From contig NZ_FNHW01000001.1 in the NCBI RefSeq assembly GCF_900103485.1, positions 2,625,057-2,689,056 on the forward strand: a stretch of 64,000 bases of DNA, in the 5' to 3' direction. This DNA is from Fictibacillus solisalsi (GTDB taxonomy: Bacteria > Bacillota > Bacilli > Bacillales > Fictibacillaceae). The first letter of the stretch is position 1. Each line of letters begins with the position of its first letter. The notes under the pieces are model-generated. The model was not told where the DNA came from. It worked only from the letters and a program-made list of their open reading frames with translations, and made no database searches. Below are positions 44,473 through 53,789 of the stretch, piece after piece. The position numbers and the translations under genes were made by a program.

Positions 44473-44518
44473 TTGACAAACCATTTTAATCGCGTTATAT
44501 TGTTTGACGTATCAAACA
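44473..44518 (+). promoter_or_regulatory. Promoter and operator of the MarR-family gene
   Basis: TTGACA (44473-44478), 17-base spacer, TATATT (44496-44501). A perfect palindrome TGTTTGA-CGTA-TCAAACA (44501-44518) overlaps the start site. It is a strong candidate for an autorepressor site. Confidence 0.75.
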
Positions 44519-44576
44519 TTGAGGTGTCAAAGATTATTCCCTCACTCTATTTTTTGGATAGGAAAGAGGAGATTCC

Positions 44577-45011
44577 ATGGACCATTCATGCACGTCAAAA
44601 GCGCAAATTGCTTATATATTACGGGAGCTTCACTACCAGATCAGTCCCAAGTTTGAACGTTGTACCGGGATCAGCCAGTCCCGTCTGGAGCTTCTTCAGC
44701 ATTTATATGATGCCGAAGAGATCAGCCAAACAACGCTGCAAAAAGTGGTGCATATTGATAACGCAGCTGTCACCAGGCATTTAAAACAACTGGAGGCTTC
44801 AGGGATGGTGAACCGGCGAAAGAATCCACAGGACAACCGAGTCACCCTTGTAAGCTTGACGAAGCAGGGCCGCAGCAAAATCCTTTCCTATCGAAAGGAA
44901 AAGGATCAATTTGTCACTAACCTTCTTCAAGGCTTTACAGAAAAAGAACTTCCTGTTCTTGTTGATATGCTTCAGCGCATGCAGCAGAACGCCGAACAAA
45001 TTGAAGGTTAA
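44577..45011 (+). CDS. MarR family transcriptional regulator (YdgJ-like)
   Basis: Winged-helix regulator of 144 aa: SQSRLELLQHLYDAEEISQTTLQ then AAVTRHLKQLEASGMVNRRKNPQDNRV, the typical recognition helix and wing at about 40-95. It has Cys residues near the N-terminus (HSC, RC) that could sense oxidants or electrophiles. It is followed by a nitroreductase and a monooxygenase-like gene, and a palindromic operator lies in its own promoter. Confidence 0.9.
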   Translation: MDHSCTSKAQIAYILRELHYQISPKFERCTGISQSRLELLQHLYDAEEISQTTLQKVVHIDNAAVTRHLKQLEASGMVNRRKNPQDNRVTLVSLTKQGRSKILSYRKEKDQFVTNLLQGFTEKELPVLVDMLQRMQQNAEQIEG

Positions 45012-45055
45012 CCTTTAGACACCATAGAACAACATAAATAAAGGAGAATGTACTC

Positions 45056-45691
45056 ATGAATACAACACTCATCAATGACTATAATGAAATCTTAACAGGA
45101 CGCCGTTCCATCCGGTATTACGACCCTTCTGTTAAAATCAGCAAAGAAGAAATGACAGAAATTCTGTCAAAAGCGACGTTGGCGCCTTCTTCTACCAACA
45201 TGCAGCCTTGGCGTTTTCTTGTAATTGAAAGTGACGAAGCAAAACAAACCCTATTGCCTTTGGCGAAATTCAATTCTTCTCAAGTGGAAACATCCGCTGC
45301 CATGATCGCTGTCTTTGGCGATCTGAACAACTTTGACAACGGAGAAGAAATTTACAGCACTGCAGTTGAAAAAGGATTTATGCCACAAGAAGTGAAAGAA
45401 CAAATGATGGAAAAGCTTTCTGCGCATTTTGAAAACATCGATCCAGCAGACAATAAGGACGTTGTTCTCGTTGATGGCGGAATTGTATCCATGAGCCTTA
45501 TGCTGGCTGCCCGTGCGCATGGCTATGATACATGCCCAATTGGCGGTTATGAAAAAGATCAAATTGCTGAAGCTTTCGGATTGGACAAGGAACGATATGT
45601 ACCAGTTATGCTGGTTTCTATTGGTAAAGCAGCAAATCCCGGATACCAATCTGTTCGCTTACCTGTTGAAAAAGTGGCAGAATGGAAATAA
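45056..45691 (+). CDS. Nitroreductase family protein (YdgI-like)
   Basis: FMN-dependent oxidoreductase of 211 aa. The N-terminal RRSIRYYDPSVKISKEE and LAPSSTNMQPWRFLVIE are the FMN-binding motifs, with GYDTCPIGGYEKDQIAEAFG near residue 160. Such enzymes reduce nitro compounds or quinones with NAD(P)H. AAAGGAGA lies before ATG 45056, 44 bases after the MarR gene, as in the B. subtilis ydgJ-ydgI pair. Confidence 0.92.
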   Translation: MNTTLINDYNEILTGRRSIRYYDPSVKISKEEMTEILSKATLAPSSTNMQPWRFLVIESDEAKQTLLPLAKFNSSQVETSAAMIAVFGDLNNFDNGEEIYSTAVEKGFMPQEVKEQMMEKLSAHFENIDPADNKDVVLVDGGIVSMSLMLAARAHGYDTCPIGGYEKDQIAEAFGLDKERYVPVMLVSIGKAANPGYQSVRLPVEKVAEWK

Positions 45692-45719
45692 ACCAACATT
45701 TACAAAGGGGAGAATGAAA

Positions 45720-46013
45720 ATGATAATAATTCACGCAAAAATGTTCGTTAATCCAACAAAAGAAGAAGAATTTCTTGAAGAAGTACAGCAGCTGATCTCC
45801 GCCTCTCAGGAGGAGATCGGCAACGTTTCCTATGATCTTTTTAAAGATACAGTCGAAGACAGTGCTTATCTAATGGTAGAAGGATGGAAAGACTTAGAGG
45901 CAGTAGACGCTCACAACAAGAGCAGCCATTTCACTGAGTTTGTAGGCAAAGCCCAAAACTATTTGATCCGTCCACTGGATGTAAAAGTATTTAATGCCCA
46001 GCAGGTTAAATAA
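45720..46013 (+). CDS. Antibiotic biosynthesis monooxygenase (ABM) domain protein
   Basis: Small ferredoxin-like ABM protein of 97 aa: MIIIHAKMFVNPTKEEEF at the start, VSYDLFKDTVEDSAYLMVEGW in the middle, HNKSSHFTEFVGKA at the end. Homologues act as quinol monooxygenases or haem-degrading enzymes. A longer frame from 45513 overlaps the nitroreductase and is not used; AAAGGGGAG suits ATG 45720 (or 45714). Third gene of the MarR-nitroreductase operon, which suggests quinone detoxification. Confidence 0.87.
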   Translation: MIIIHAKMFVNPTKEEEFLEEVQQLISASQEEIGNVSYDLFKDTVEDSAYLMVEGWKDLEAVDAHNKSSHFTEFVGKAQNYLIRPLDVKVFNAQQVK

Positions 46014-46014
46014 A

Positions 46015-46052
46015 AAAATGAGAGCCTCAACTAGCTGAGGCTCTCATTTTTT
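46015..46052. terminator. Bidirectional terminator after the ABM gene
   Basis: ATGAGAGCCTCA-ACTAGC-TGAGGCTCTCAT with T runs on both strands. Confidence 0.9.
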
Positions 46053-46204
46053 TCTCTTATTTATTAAATTGACCGTAATCTTTGCGGTTATATGGCACTG
46101 AAAGCCTTAAAGGGCTGAAAAAGTAGAGCGTCTGGAAAGAGAAATTGCAGCATTCAAGAGTCACAATTAAAAATACTTGCTTTGAACTGAGGTCTTTTTC
46201 ACAT

Positions 46205-46729
46205 TCAATCATTATCGTCGTCCCAGACAATGGCACCGACTTTTCCCGTGTAGACGTTAACATACACCTTGGCTTCTTTGGTTTTCGTATTCACTTCCAC
46301 CTCGTACACCTGATCGGAACCCACTCCTTTAAGCTCCACATCATCGATTTTACCTTTTATTTCTTTAGCTGCAATCATTTTTGCTTCCTGTTCCGTTATT
46401 TTCACAGAAGGATTTCCCTTTTGTTCACGATCAACCTTCTTCCCGCCCTGATTGTTTATTTTCTGGATGGATAAAATGTTTCCTGTTTTTGCATCCGCAT
46501 GAATGGTGTATTGCCCTTTTGCACCATCAAGCAGGATATCGAAATACTTTTCGTTCACCAGCCGGGTTCGCTTTACATTTCCATCGTAGGTTGCTTTTAC
46601 AAGCTCCTCGGCTTGCAACTGACTTAGCGTTTGATTCTTATCCCGGACATTCAGGTAATATCCTATTCCCACTCCGGCCAAAATTACTAGGGTTACCATC
46701 CCGACCAACCATCTCTTTTTTGCCGTCAT
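46205..46729 (-). CDS. PepSY domain-containing membrane-anchored protein
   Basis: A 174-aa protein with one N-terminal membrane segment (about 7-27) and a PepSY domain in the second half (PSVKITEQEAKMIAAKEIKGKIDDVEL, ending VYTGKVGAIVWDDDND). The middle part resembles another, degenerate PepSY-like unit. PepSY domains are thought to inhibit proteases or modulate sensors in the cell envelope. Its ATG overlaps the kinase stop, so it is probably an output or feedback component of that two-component system. Confidence 0.87.
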   Translation of the reverse strand: MTAKKRWLVGMVTLVILAGVGIGYYLNVRDKNQTLSQLQAEELVKATYDGNVKRTRLVNEKYFDILLDGAKGQYTIHADAKTGNILSIQKINNQGGKKVDREQKGNPSVKITEQEAKMIAAKEIKGKIDDVELKGVGSDQVYEVEVNTKTKEAKVYVNVYTGKVGAIVWDDDND

Positions 46730-48105
46730 ACTCTCTCCTCAATCCCGCCCTCCACTGCCTTTTTCAACAACAAAGTTACAGTTGTTCCTTCGCCTTCTTT
46801 ACTATGAATGCGCATGTTGCCATTCATGTTTTGAATCATCTGCTGAGCGATGGAAAGCCCCAGACCGTTGCCCCCGGTTTCTCTGTTTCGTGCTTTATCC
46901 ACCCGGTAAAACCGCTCCGTAACATGGGACAAATCTTTTTCCGGAATCCCTTCTCCATGGTCCCTAATCGTTATAGTAGCCGAAGGGCCTTCACTGCCTA
47001 CGGTTACCTCGATGTGTTCCTTGCTGTATTTTTGAGCATTGTCCAACAGAATAAAGAGGATTTGCTTTAACCCTTCCCGGTTTGCCCAGACCATCGGCCG
47101 CTCCTTCATGGGATAAAACTGAAAATCTCTATTGTGTATGGCAGAAAATGAAGAGATGGATTGCCCGCAAAATGCATTGAGTTCTATCTTTTCAGCTGGC
47201 AGCTGAAAATCTGACGTGCTTATCGCCACCTTTAATAATTGCTGTGTCATCTCTTTCATATGAACGGCTTCCGCATCAATCGCATCCACGGCTTCCTGGA
47301 AGAGGTCTGGCCTTTCCAAACCGCGGCGTTTCAGCAGCTGTGCATAACTTTGAATGATGGTTAGCGGTGTTTTTAATTCATGGGAGGCATCGGAAACAAA
47401 CTGCTGCTGCTTTTCATAGTTTTCCTGCAGCCGGTCCATTAAATGGTTATACGTGACCGCCATGGTATAAAGTTCATCCTTGGAACGGTATGCAAGTGGA
47501 ATCTTTTTATAGGAACGCTCTTTTTGTGCTTCCTTCATCGTTCCAACCATGGTCCCAATAGGCTTGAGGATTAAATTCCCCAGAATTCTGCCGCTTGCTA
47601 TTGAAGGGAATAAAATGGCGAGTGATGCAGCCACCAAAACCCAGCGCAGGGTATACAAATTCTCCTCCACCAGGCTCAACCCTTCAACTACTTCCAGCGT
47701 CACTACATTTCCGTCGCTCCAGATCAATGGAATCGTACTTTGAATAGAAAGCTTTCCATCATTTTTAACAATGTCAGCAGATTGGCTGCTGGTAAAACGA
47801 GGTCTCAGATCTGTGAGCTGATGGTTATCTTTTTCGATGACAAGGACAGCGTTGTTACTTCCTGAAATAATACGAATCATCCCATTGGAGGGAATGTAAG
47901 CTCTCAAGAGATCAACCGCGTCAGCCCTTGATGACAAATGAGGCTTTACCGCCTGAGCGATGATTTCTGTTTGCCTTGTCAGCCGGTCTCTTTCCGATTC
48001 CGTTGATAGTTTATAAAACATAAAGTAAATACACGAGTTGATGATCAGGATCATAATAAAAAGCCATACCGTAGAAAGCATTTGAATCTTGGTTTTAATT
48101 TTCAC
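46726..48105 (-). CDS. Sensor histidine kinase (OmpR-partner type)
   Basis: Membrane kinase of 459 aa: TM1 (about 9-30), extracellular sensor (about 30-160), TM2 (about 163-185), HAMP, HisKA box SDASHELKTPLTIIQSYAQL with His near 245, and HATPase motifs LLDNAQKYS, DHGEGIPE and GGNGLGLSIAQQM. It overlaps the response regulator gene by 11 bases and the PepSY gene by 4. The pair may sense envelope damage, judging by the PepSY partners. Confidence 0.93.
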   Translation of the reverse strand: MKIKTKIQMLSTVWLFIMILIINSCIYFMFYKLSTESERDRLTRQTEIIAQAVKPHLSSRADAVDLLRAYIPSNGMIRIISGSNNAVLVIEKDNHQLTDLRPRFTSSQSADIVKNDGKLSIQSTIPLIWSDGNVVTLEVVEGLSLVEENLYTLRWVLVAASLAILFPSIASGRILGNLILKPIGTMVGTMKEAQKERSYKKIPLAYRSKDELYTMAVTYNHLMDRLQENYEKQQQFVSDASHELKTPLTIIQSYAQLLKRRGLERPDLFQEAVDAIDAEAVHMKEMTQQLLKVAISTSDFQLPAEKIELNAFCGQSISSFSAIHNRDFQFYPMKERPMVWANREGLKQILFILLDNAQKYSKEHIEVTVGSEGPSATITIRDHGEGIPEKDLSHVTERFYRVDKARNRETGGNGLGLSIAQQMIQNMNGNMRIHSKEGEGTTVTLLLKKAVEGGIEERV

Positions 48106-48796
48106 CGTTGCTGCTCCTTATACAATAACCCACTCCCCGGACCGTGTGGATCAGATCCTCTTGTTCATGATCGCCCAACTTTTTGCGCAGATAACGGATA
48201 TAAACATCCACCACATTGGTGTCACCATAATAATCAAATCCCCAGACTTCGGTAAGGATTTGATCACGGGTGAGCACTTGATTTTTGTTTTTCACAAGAT
48301 AGCTTAAAAGGTCGAATTCTCTTCTTGTCAGTTCAATCTCCCGGGTTCCCCTTTTCACGGACCGCGATTTTCCATTTACTTTCAAATCTGAGATGGTAAA
48401 GAGGTCTTCTGAGGATTTTTCCTTCGCTCCTTTAAACCTTAGGGCGGTTCGGATCCTGGCCAGCAGCTCCTCAGTCTGGTAAGGCTTGGTGACATAGTCA
48501 TTGGCTCCGAGATCAAGACCGCTTACAATGTCCGGTATCGAATCGCGGGCTGTCAGCAAAATGACCGGCGTTGCATTTTTAGCCGCTCGTAAACGCCTCA
48601 GCACCTCCATACCACTCATTTGTGGGATCATGACATCAAGCAGGATCAAGTCCCACTCCTGCTTCGTCGCTTTGGCTAACCCCTCAAGCCCATCGTAGGA
48701 AATATCGTATTGATATCCTTCAAACTCCAATTCCAGTCCCAGAATGCGGGCGATTTTCTTTTCGTCTTCTATAATTAAGATGTTTACCGGGTCCAA
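48095..48796 (-). CDS. OmpR/PhoB family response regulator
   Basis: Response regulator of about 233 aa. The receiver has IIEDEKK, phospho-Asp in LLDVMIPQMSG and KPYQTEELLARI; the winged-helix effector has ELTRREFDLLSYLVKN and VDVYIRYLRKKLG. The frame is open to 48832, but AGGAGG lies seven bases before TTG 48796 (MDPVNILIIEDE), which is surely the start. First gene of the RR-HK-PepSY operon. Confidence 0.93.
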   Translation of the reverse strand: MDPVNILIIEDEKKIARILGLELEFEGYQYDISYDGLEGLAKATKQEWDLILLDVMIPQMSGMEVLRRLRAAKNATPVILLTARDSIPDIVSGLDLGANDYVTKPYQTEELLARIRTALRFKGAKEKSSEDLFTISDLKVNGKSRSVKRGTREIELTRREFDLLSYLVKNKNQVLTRDQILTEVWGFDYYGDTNVVDVYIRYLRKKLGDHEQEDLIHTVRGVGYCIRSSNGEN

Positions 48797-48884
48797 GATG
48801 AGCCTCCTTGTTTTTCCACGATCTTTTCTCAACTGTAGTATGCGGGTTAACCAAAATCAACGATAAGCTTCAGATTTTTATTTC

Positions 48885-49403
48885 TTAATCTTCATCCCCA
48901 GACTTACTTTCCATGCTGATCACTTTGCCTGTATTTGCATCTATAGTCAACTCGGTTTCCTTTGTTTTTGTCTTTACTTCTGCTTCATAAAGAAGTTTCC
49001 CTGATTCATTGTCCAATTCAATTTCCATTAACGTTCCTTTGCCTTTTTCCTTTGCAATGTTCGCTGCTTCTGTCAAATCAATTTTAGGTGGTGATACTAC
49101 GTCATCCTTTTCAAGGGCTTCTTTCTCCACAGAAACCACTTCACCGGAGTCTGCCTGGATGGTCAGCTCAGATTCATTTTCTTTTCCTTGAAGGCTGACT
49201 TCATAAAATTCCTTCCCCTTTTCTTTATCAATCTCAAAGCTTACGGGAGTTCCGCTTCCCTTCTCCAGCGCCTTGAAAACAGCGTCTTCCACGTTCGCGC
49301 CTGAATTGGAATTGGCAGCATGTGCAGTATAGCTGTACGCACCTCCTCCTGTTACAAGAGATAAAGCCAATGCACCTGTCATCATTTTCGTTTTCTTTTT
49401 CAT
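48885..49403 (-). CDS. Exported protein with two PepSY domains
   Basis: A 172-aa secreted protein with signal peptide (1-30, cleavage near AHA-AN). Two PepSY repeats follow: about 38-95 (EIDKEKGKEFYEVSLQGKENESELTIQADSGEVVSVE) and about 105-170 (ELDNESGKLLYEAEVKTKTKETELTIDANTGKVISME). The acidic composition suits a wall-associated protein. It lies upstream of, and in the same direction as, the two-component operon, so it is likely part of its regulon. Confidence 0.88.
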   Translation of the reverse strand: MKKKTKMMTGALALSLVTGGGAYSYTAHAANSNSGANVEDAVFKALEKGSGTPVSFEIDKEKGKEFYEVSLQGKENESELTIQADSGEVVSVEKEALEKDDVVSPPKIDLTEAANIAKEKGKGTLMEIELDNESGKLLYEAEVKTKTKETELTIDANTGKVISMESKSGDED

Positions 49404-49489
49404 CCTATATTCCTCCTTAGTGGTTATAATTAAATCCTACCCATGCCACATTAGAACAACTTTGGAGAAAGATTAAAATTTGATGAGAA

Positions 49490-49519
49490 AAAAGAGTGAG
49501 CGCCAAGGGCACTCACTCT
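49490..49519 (-). terminator. Terminator of the DHA2 transporter gene
   Basis: AGAGTGAG-TGCCCTTGGCG-CTCACTCT followed by six T on the minus strand. Confidence 0.85.
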
Positions 49520-49527
49520 AAACATCA

Positions 49528-50982
49528 TTATGCTTCTCGATAGACTTTTACACGCTTGATGAAGAATGAAATGATCAATCCGACAATCGTGATGATAATC
49601 GCAAATAGAAATGCCTGCTGTACCCCTTCTGTAAATGCCAGAAGCGGATTCAACGGGTTGGTCTTATCATCGGTTGTTTCCATATAACGCTGTACCCCAG
49701 AAGATAAAATAGAAATCGCAACTGCGGTTCCGATTGCCCCAGCCACTTGCTGCAGGGTATTCATGATCGCCGTTCCGTCCGGATATAATTCCTTGGGAAG
49801 CTGATTCAAGCCATTCGTTTGGGCAGGCATCATCACCATAGAAACTCCGACCATCATTAAAATGTGCAGAATGACAATCATTCCTGAAGTTGTGTCCAAT
49901 GTGATTCTTGAAAAGCCAAGCATGGACCCCAGGGTAATCACCAGTCCGGAGATCACGAGCCACTTAGGTCCAAATTTATCAAAAAGACTTCCCATAACAG
50001 GAGATAGAAGACCATTGATCACACCTCCTGGAAGGAGAAGAAGCCCTGCGGCAAACGTGCTTAGTGCCAAAGAAGTTTGAAGGTAAAGCGGTAATAGGAT
50101 CATGGAAGACAAAATAACCATCATGCTTACAATAACCATAAGCACGCCAAGCGAGAACATCGGATAGCGGAAAGCTTTCAGATTCAGCATTGGCTTTTCC
50201 ATATTCAGCTGGCGAGTGACAAATAAAAGCAGGCCAATCGCACCAACAACGAGTGCAATAATGACCGGCGTGCTGCTCCATCCGCCGCTTTCTCCAGCAG
50301 AACTGAATCCATATACAATCCCGCCAAATCCAATAGAGGATAGTACGATAGAAATCAAATCAATTTTTGGTTTAGTTGGTGTTGTTACATTTTGCATAAA
50401 AAACAGACCAAAAATGAGGGCCATCACTAAGAGCGGAAGAGATATCCAGAAGATCCAGTGCCATGTTAAATTCTTAAGAATCAGGCCGGACAGTGTTGGA
50501 CCTACTGCCGGTGCAAACATGATCACCAAACCTATAATCCCCATGATTTTTCCCCGTTTATAAGGCGGCACAATGAATAAGATCGTATTAAACATGAGCG
50601 GCAACAGCAATGCGGTTCCAAGTGCCTGCACAACGCGTGCGATCATCAATACGCTGAAGGCAGGTGCTATAGCGGCTATAAATGTACCTACAATTGAAAA
50701 TATCAGTGAAGTAATAAACAGCTGCCGGGTCGTGAACCATTGCAGAATAATGCCGGATACAGGAACCAGGATCCCGAGGGTAAGCAAATACCCCGTTGTC
50801 AGCCATTGTGCTGTCGTTTCGTGGATTCCCAGACTATGAATTAAATGGCTTAACGCCATATTTAAAGCTGTTTCACTGAATAACCCGATAAACCCGGCTA
50901 CCACAAAAGAGATGATTACGGGTGTTACTTTTATATGATCAAGACCGCTTTCACTTGCGGTTACTTGTGATTCAGATGCCAT
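49528..50982 (-). CDS. DHA2 family MFS multidrug transporter (EmrB/QacA type)
   Basis: Fourteen-segment drug:H+ antiporter of 484 aa. It shows SHLIHSLGIHETTAQWLTTGYLLTLGILVPVSG at the N-terminus and the motif-C region GLVIMFAPAVGPTLSGLIL in TM5, the antiporter hallmark. It lies 35 bases downstream of a TetR gene in the same operon, which should repress it. The substrate is unknown. Confidence 0.92.
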   Translation of the reverse strand: MASESQVTASESGLDHIKVTPVIISFVVAGFIGLFSETALNMALSHLIHSLGIHETTAQWLTTGYLLTLGILVPVSGIILQWFTTRQLFITSLIFSIVGTFIAAIAPAFSVLMIARVVQALGTALLLPLMFNTILFIVPPYKRGKIMGIIGLVIMFAPAVGPTLSGLILKNLTWHWIFWISLPLLVMALIFGLFFMQNVTTPTKPKIDLISIVLSSIGFGGIVYGFSSAGESGGWSSTPVIIALVVGAIGLLLFVTRQLNMEKPMLNLKAFRYPMFSLGVLMVIVSMMVILSSMILLPLYLQTSLALSTFAAGLLLLPGGVINGLLSPVMGSLFDKFGPKWLVISGLVITLGSMLGFSRITLDTTSGMIVILHILMMVGVSMVMMPAQTNGLNQLPKELYPDGTAIMNTLQQVAGAIGTAVAISILSSGVQRYMETTDDKTNPLNPLLAFTEGVQQAFLFAIIITIVGLIISFFIKRVKVYREA

Positions 50983-51017
50983 TTGTTTATTCCCCCTATA
51001 CTAGTGATACTTTTTCT

Positions 51018-51602
51018 TTATTCTTCATTCATAAGCAAAAATGGTATTTGCTTTGCAATTGAACGCAATGGTTCCCCACTGCCATTTGTCATCGATAAAA
51101 TACAGCCTCCTTCAATCAGCGCATTAATGGTCACACCCAAATCGGCTGCTTTATTTTCATTAAAACCGAATCCCACAAGCACCTCAGCGTACAAAGACTG
51201 CCAGTTTGCAAAAGCGGAATTGCATGCTTCCCGGAGTTTCGGATTGGTTTCAGCTGTTTCCGAAGCGATCAGTCCAATTGGCAGCCCTGTGGTCTTCTGC
51301 TCAGAATCAAATAAAAAAGAAACCTTCTCAATATGATATCCAAAGGCTTCCACAGCGGTAGCTTTGCCGTTTAAGTCCATTCTTGCTGCCTGCAGTACGT
51401 GCTGTTTCATCAACTGAATGGCTTCAAAAGCGATCTCTTCTTTACCATCTGGAAAATGATAATAGATGGATCCCTTCGGTGCTCCGCTTTCCTCTATGAT
51501 CTGCTTCAAACCCGTCCCATGGTACCCTTGGCATTGAAACAAGCGGGAAGCAGTTCCTAATATACTATTCCTCGTGCTTTCCTTTTTATCCAACGTTTCC
51601 AC
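51018..51602 (-). CDS. TetR/AcrR family transcriptional regulator
   Basis: Regulator of 194 aa. The N-terminal helix-turn-helix includes LFQCQGYHGTGLKQIIEESG then GSIYYHFPDGKEE, the LmrA/YxaF-like pattern. The C-terminal domain is LmrA-like. It is co-transcribed with the DHA2 pump, as lmrA-lmrB and yxaF-yxaG-type pairs are in bacilli, and so is a probable autoregulating repressor. Confidence 0.9.
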   Translation of the reverse strand: METLDKKESTRNSILGTASRLFQCQGYHGTGLKQIIEESGAPKGSIYYHFPDGKEEIAFEAIQLMKQHVLQAARMDLNGKATAVEAFGYHIEKVSFLFDSEQKTTGLPIGLIASETAETNPKLREACNSAFANWQSLYAEVLVGFGFNENKAADLGVTINALIEGGCILSMTNGSGEPLRSIAKQIPFLLMNEE

Positions 51603-51680
51603 CTCGAAATTATAGTGATCGGTCTACATAATAATAGGGCAATCATTTCATCATGTCAACTTTTACATCCGATAAAATAG

Positions 51681-51703
51681 AGGCCGGTTAACAACCAGCC
51701 TCA
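51681..51703 (-). terminator. Terminator of the siderophore importer operon
   Basis: GAGGCTGGTTG-TTA-ACCGGCCTC with T-rich tail on the minus strand, just past the second permease stop. Confidence 0.7.
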
Positions 51704-51717
51704 TCTTCATGCATCAC

Positions 51718-52725
51718 TTATTTTCTTGCCAACAGGTACATAAAATATGGCGCTCCAATTAAAGTAACGATAATTCCAGCCGGGATGCCGCTCGGATCAA
51801 GAACGACTCTTCCAATCGTATCCGCAGCAAGAAGCAGAATGGCTCCGATCAGCGCTGCAAGCGGCAGAAAGGACTGGTGCCGCGGACCAACTAGTGACCG
51901 TGCAATATGCGGGGCCATAAGGCCAACAAACGCAATGCCCCCGCTGACAGCCACTGACGCTGAAGCAAGGGCAACTGCCATTATAATCAGCACAATTCGT
52001 TCTCTCCCCGCATTCACGCCCGTTCCGATTGCCACGTTTTCGTTCAAGTTCAGCATATTCAATACATTGGATTTCATCAAGGATAATGGAAGAAGCACTA
52101 CTATCCAAGGAAGCAATGAAACAACGAAAACCCAATCATCACCCCAAATCCGTCCTGCGAGCCAATTGGCCATGAACGCGTAGTTCTCCATATCCAGCCT
52201 GGTCGCCAGGGTCAGGGTAGCTCCCGCAAGAGCGGCTGCCAAACCGACCCCAACCAGCACAAGCCGTGCGGGTTCAACCCCTTCCCCTTTTTTGTAAGAC
52301 ATAATATAGATGATCGCAGCGGTTGCTCCCCCTCCTGCCAGAGCAAAAAGCGGAAGAATATACAGCGAACTTGATGATTCCACAGTAAAGAACATAATAT
52401 AAACGACCACCATCAGTCCGGCACCGGCATTTATACCGAGGATGCCTGGATCTGACAGCGGATTTTTCGTTAAGCTTTGAAGAATGGCACCTGAAACCGC
52501 GAGTCCCATTCCTGCAAGAATAGCTACAAAAATACGCGGCAGCCTGAATTCAAACAGAATAAGATTTTCTTTCGGTGTTCCTTGTCCAAAAATCGTCCGA
52601 AACAGCTCTGCAGGAGTTAGTGAGGCAAAACCGGTTCCCACACTAATAATCAATACTGCGATCAGTAATACAATCGCGGAGATAGTTGTTACTCTTACCT
52701 TTTTGGTATGACCTGGATTCATCAA
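51718..52725 (-). CDS. Iron-siderophore ABC permease (FecCD family, YfhA-like)
   Basis: BtuC/FhuB-type permease of 335 aa with about ten membrane segments. It has RLPRIFVAILAGMGLAVSGAILQSLTKNPLSDPGILGINAGAG, the family signature in TM2-3, and the ATPase-coupling GGIAFVGLMAPHIARSLVGPRH near residue 270. ATGA overlap with the first permease. It forms the heterodimeric channel for an Fe(III)-siderophore. Confidence 0.93.
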   Translation of the reverse strand: MMNPGHTKKVRVTTISAIVLLIAVLIISVGTGFASLTPAELFRTIFGQGTPKENLILFEFRLPRIFVAILAGMGLAVSGAILQSLTKNPLSDPGILGINAGAGLMVVVYIMFFTVESSSSLYILPLFALAGGGATAAIIYIMSYKKGEGVEPARLVLVGVGLAAALAGATLTLATRLDMENYAFMANWLAGRIWGDDWVFVVSLLPWIVVLLPLSLMKSNVLNMLNLNENVAIGTGVNAGRERIVLIIMAVALASASVAVSGGIAFVGLMAPHIARSLVGPRHQSFLPLAALIGAILLLAADTIGRVVLDPSGIPAGIIVTLIGAPYFMYLLARK

Positions 52726-53762
52726 CGGCTTATTCCTCCCCTTCTCGCAAGGTAAAGGAAAAACGGAACGCCAATCATCGCTACGACCGCTCCTACAGGA
52801 GTCTCATAGGGCGCATTGATCACCCGTCCAAAGGTGTCGGCCAAAACCATCAGCACACTTCCAAATACAGCGGAACAAGGAATGATCCAGCGATAATCCG
52901 TGCCAACCAAAAATCTGACAATATGCGGAACCATTAATCCCACAAAGGCAATCGCGCCCACCAGTGATACGGCTGCACCAGCCAAAATCAGCACCACAGT
53001 CATCAGAACAATTTTCGTGAGGAGCGTATTCTGTCCAAGCCCTTTTGCTACTTCTTCACCAAAACTAAGCATCGTTAATTGCCTTGAAAACAGGACAGCA
53101 ACCACAATTCCCATCAAAGTCACGGGAACAATTAATTTAAGCTGTGCCCAATTGGTGCCCGATACTCCGCCAGCCGTCCAAAACGCAAGGTCTTGCGAAA
53201 GCTTAAAGTATAAGGCGATGCCTTCTCCCAGTGACGAAAGAAGGGCGGAAACTGCGGCACCAGCGAGCGTAATCCGGATTGGAGAAAGTCCGCCTCTCCT
53301 CATCGATCCCAGGCCAAATACCATTCCCGCTCCAATACCGGCACCGATAAAGGAGATTACCATGACCGTTAAATAGTCTGCTCCTGAGTAAAACGCAAAC
53401 ACACAGGCAAGAGCAAAACTAGCTCCGGCATTCAGGCCGAGCAAGCCGGGATCAGCAAGCGGGTTGCGGGTCATTCCCTGCATGATCGCACCGCTGACGG
53501 CAAAAGCAGCTCCAACCACCGCCGCTCCGAGCTCTCTTGGCAAACGAAGACTGACAATAATCCGGTCGGCTTCCCTGCCAGGGTCATAATTTAAAACGGC
53601 ATTCCAAACGGTAAGAATATTGATCTTCGCTGCTCCGACGGAAATAGCTACCCCGACACTTACGACAAGCAGAACAAGGCCGAGCAGCAGGATGGATGTT
53701 CCTGCTGTCGGCCTAGAATATACAGTATGATCTTTTATTTGTTTGGTTTTTGTCTTGAACAT
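52722..53762 (-). CDS. Iron-siderophore ABC permease (FecCD family, YfiZ-like)
   Basis: Paralogous permease of 346 aa: RLPRELGAAVVGAAFAVSGAIMQGMTRNPLADPGLLG and GAIAFVGLMVPHIVRFLVGTDYR. It lies between the binding protein gene and the second permease. The set corresponds to B. subtilis yfiY-yfiZ-yfhA, which takes up schizokinen and arthrobactin; the specificity here is inferred. Confidence 0.93.
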   Translation of the reverse strand: MFKTKTKQIKDHTVYSRPTAGTSILLLGLVLLVVSVGVAISVGAAKINILTVWNAVLNYDPGREADRIIVSLRLPRELGAAVVGAAFAVSGAIMQGMTRNPLADPGLLGLNAGASFALACVFAFYSGADYLTVMVISFIGAGIGAGMVFGLGSMRRGGLSPIRITLAGAAVSALLSSLGEGIALYFKLSQDLAFWTAGGVSGTNWAQLKLIVPVTLMGIVVAVLFSRQLTMLSFGEEVAKGLGQNTLLTKIVLMTVVLILAGAAVSLVGAIAFVGLMVPHIVRFLVGTDYRWIIPCSAVFGSVLMVLADTFGRVINAPYETPVGAVVAMIGVPFFLYLARRGGISR

Positions 53763-53789
53763 GGCTTGCTACCCTTTTCTTTATGCAAT

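Noticed and set aside
45513-45719. N-terminal extension of the ABM protein
   Set aside because: It overlaps the nitroreductase gene in another frame; a good ribosome site serves ATG 45720.
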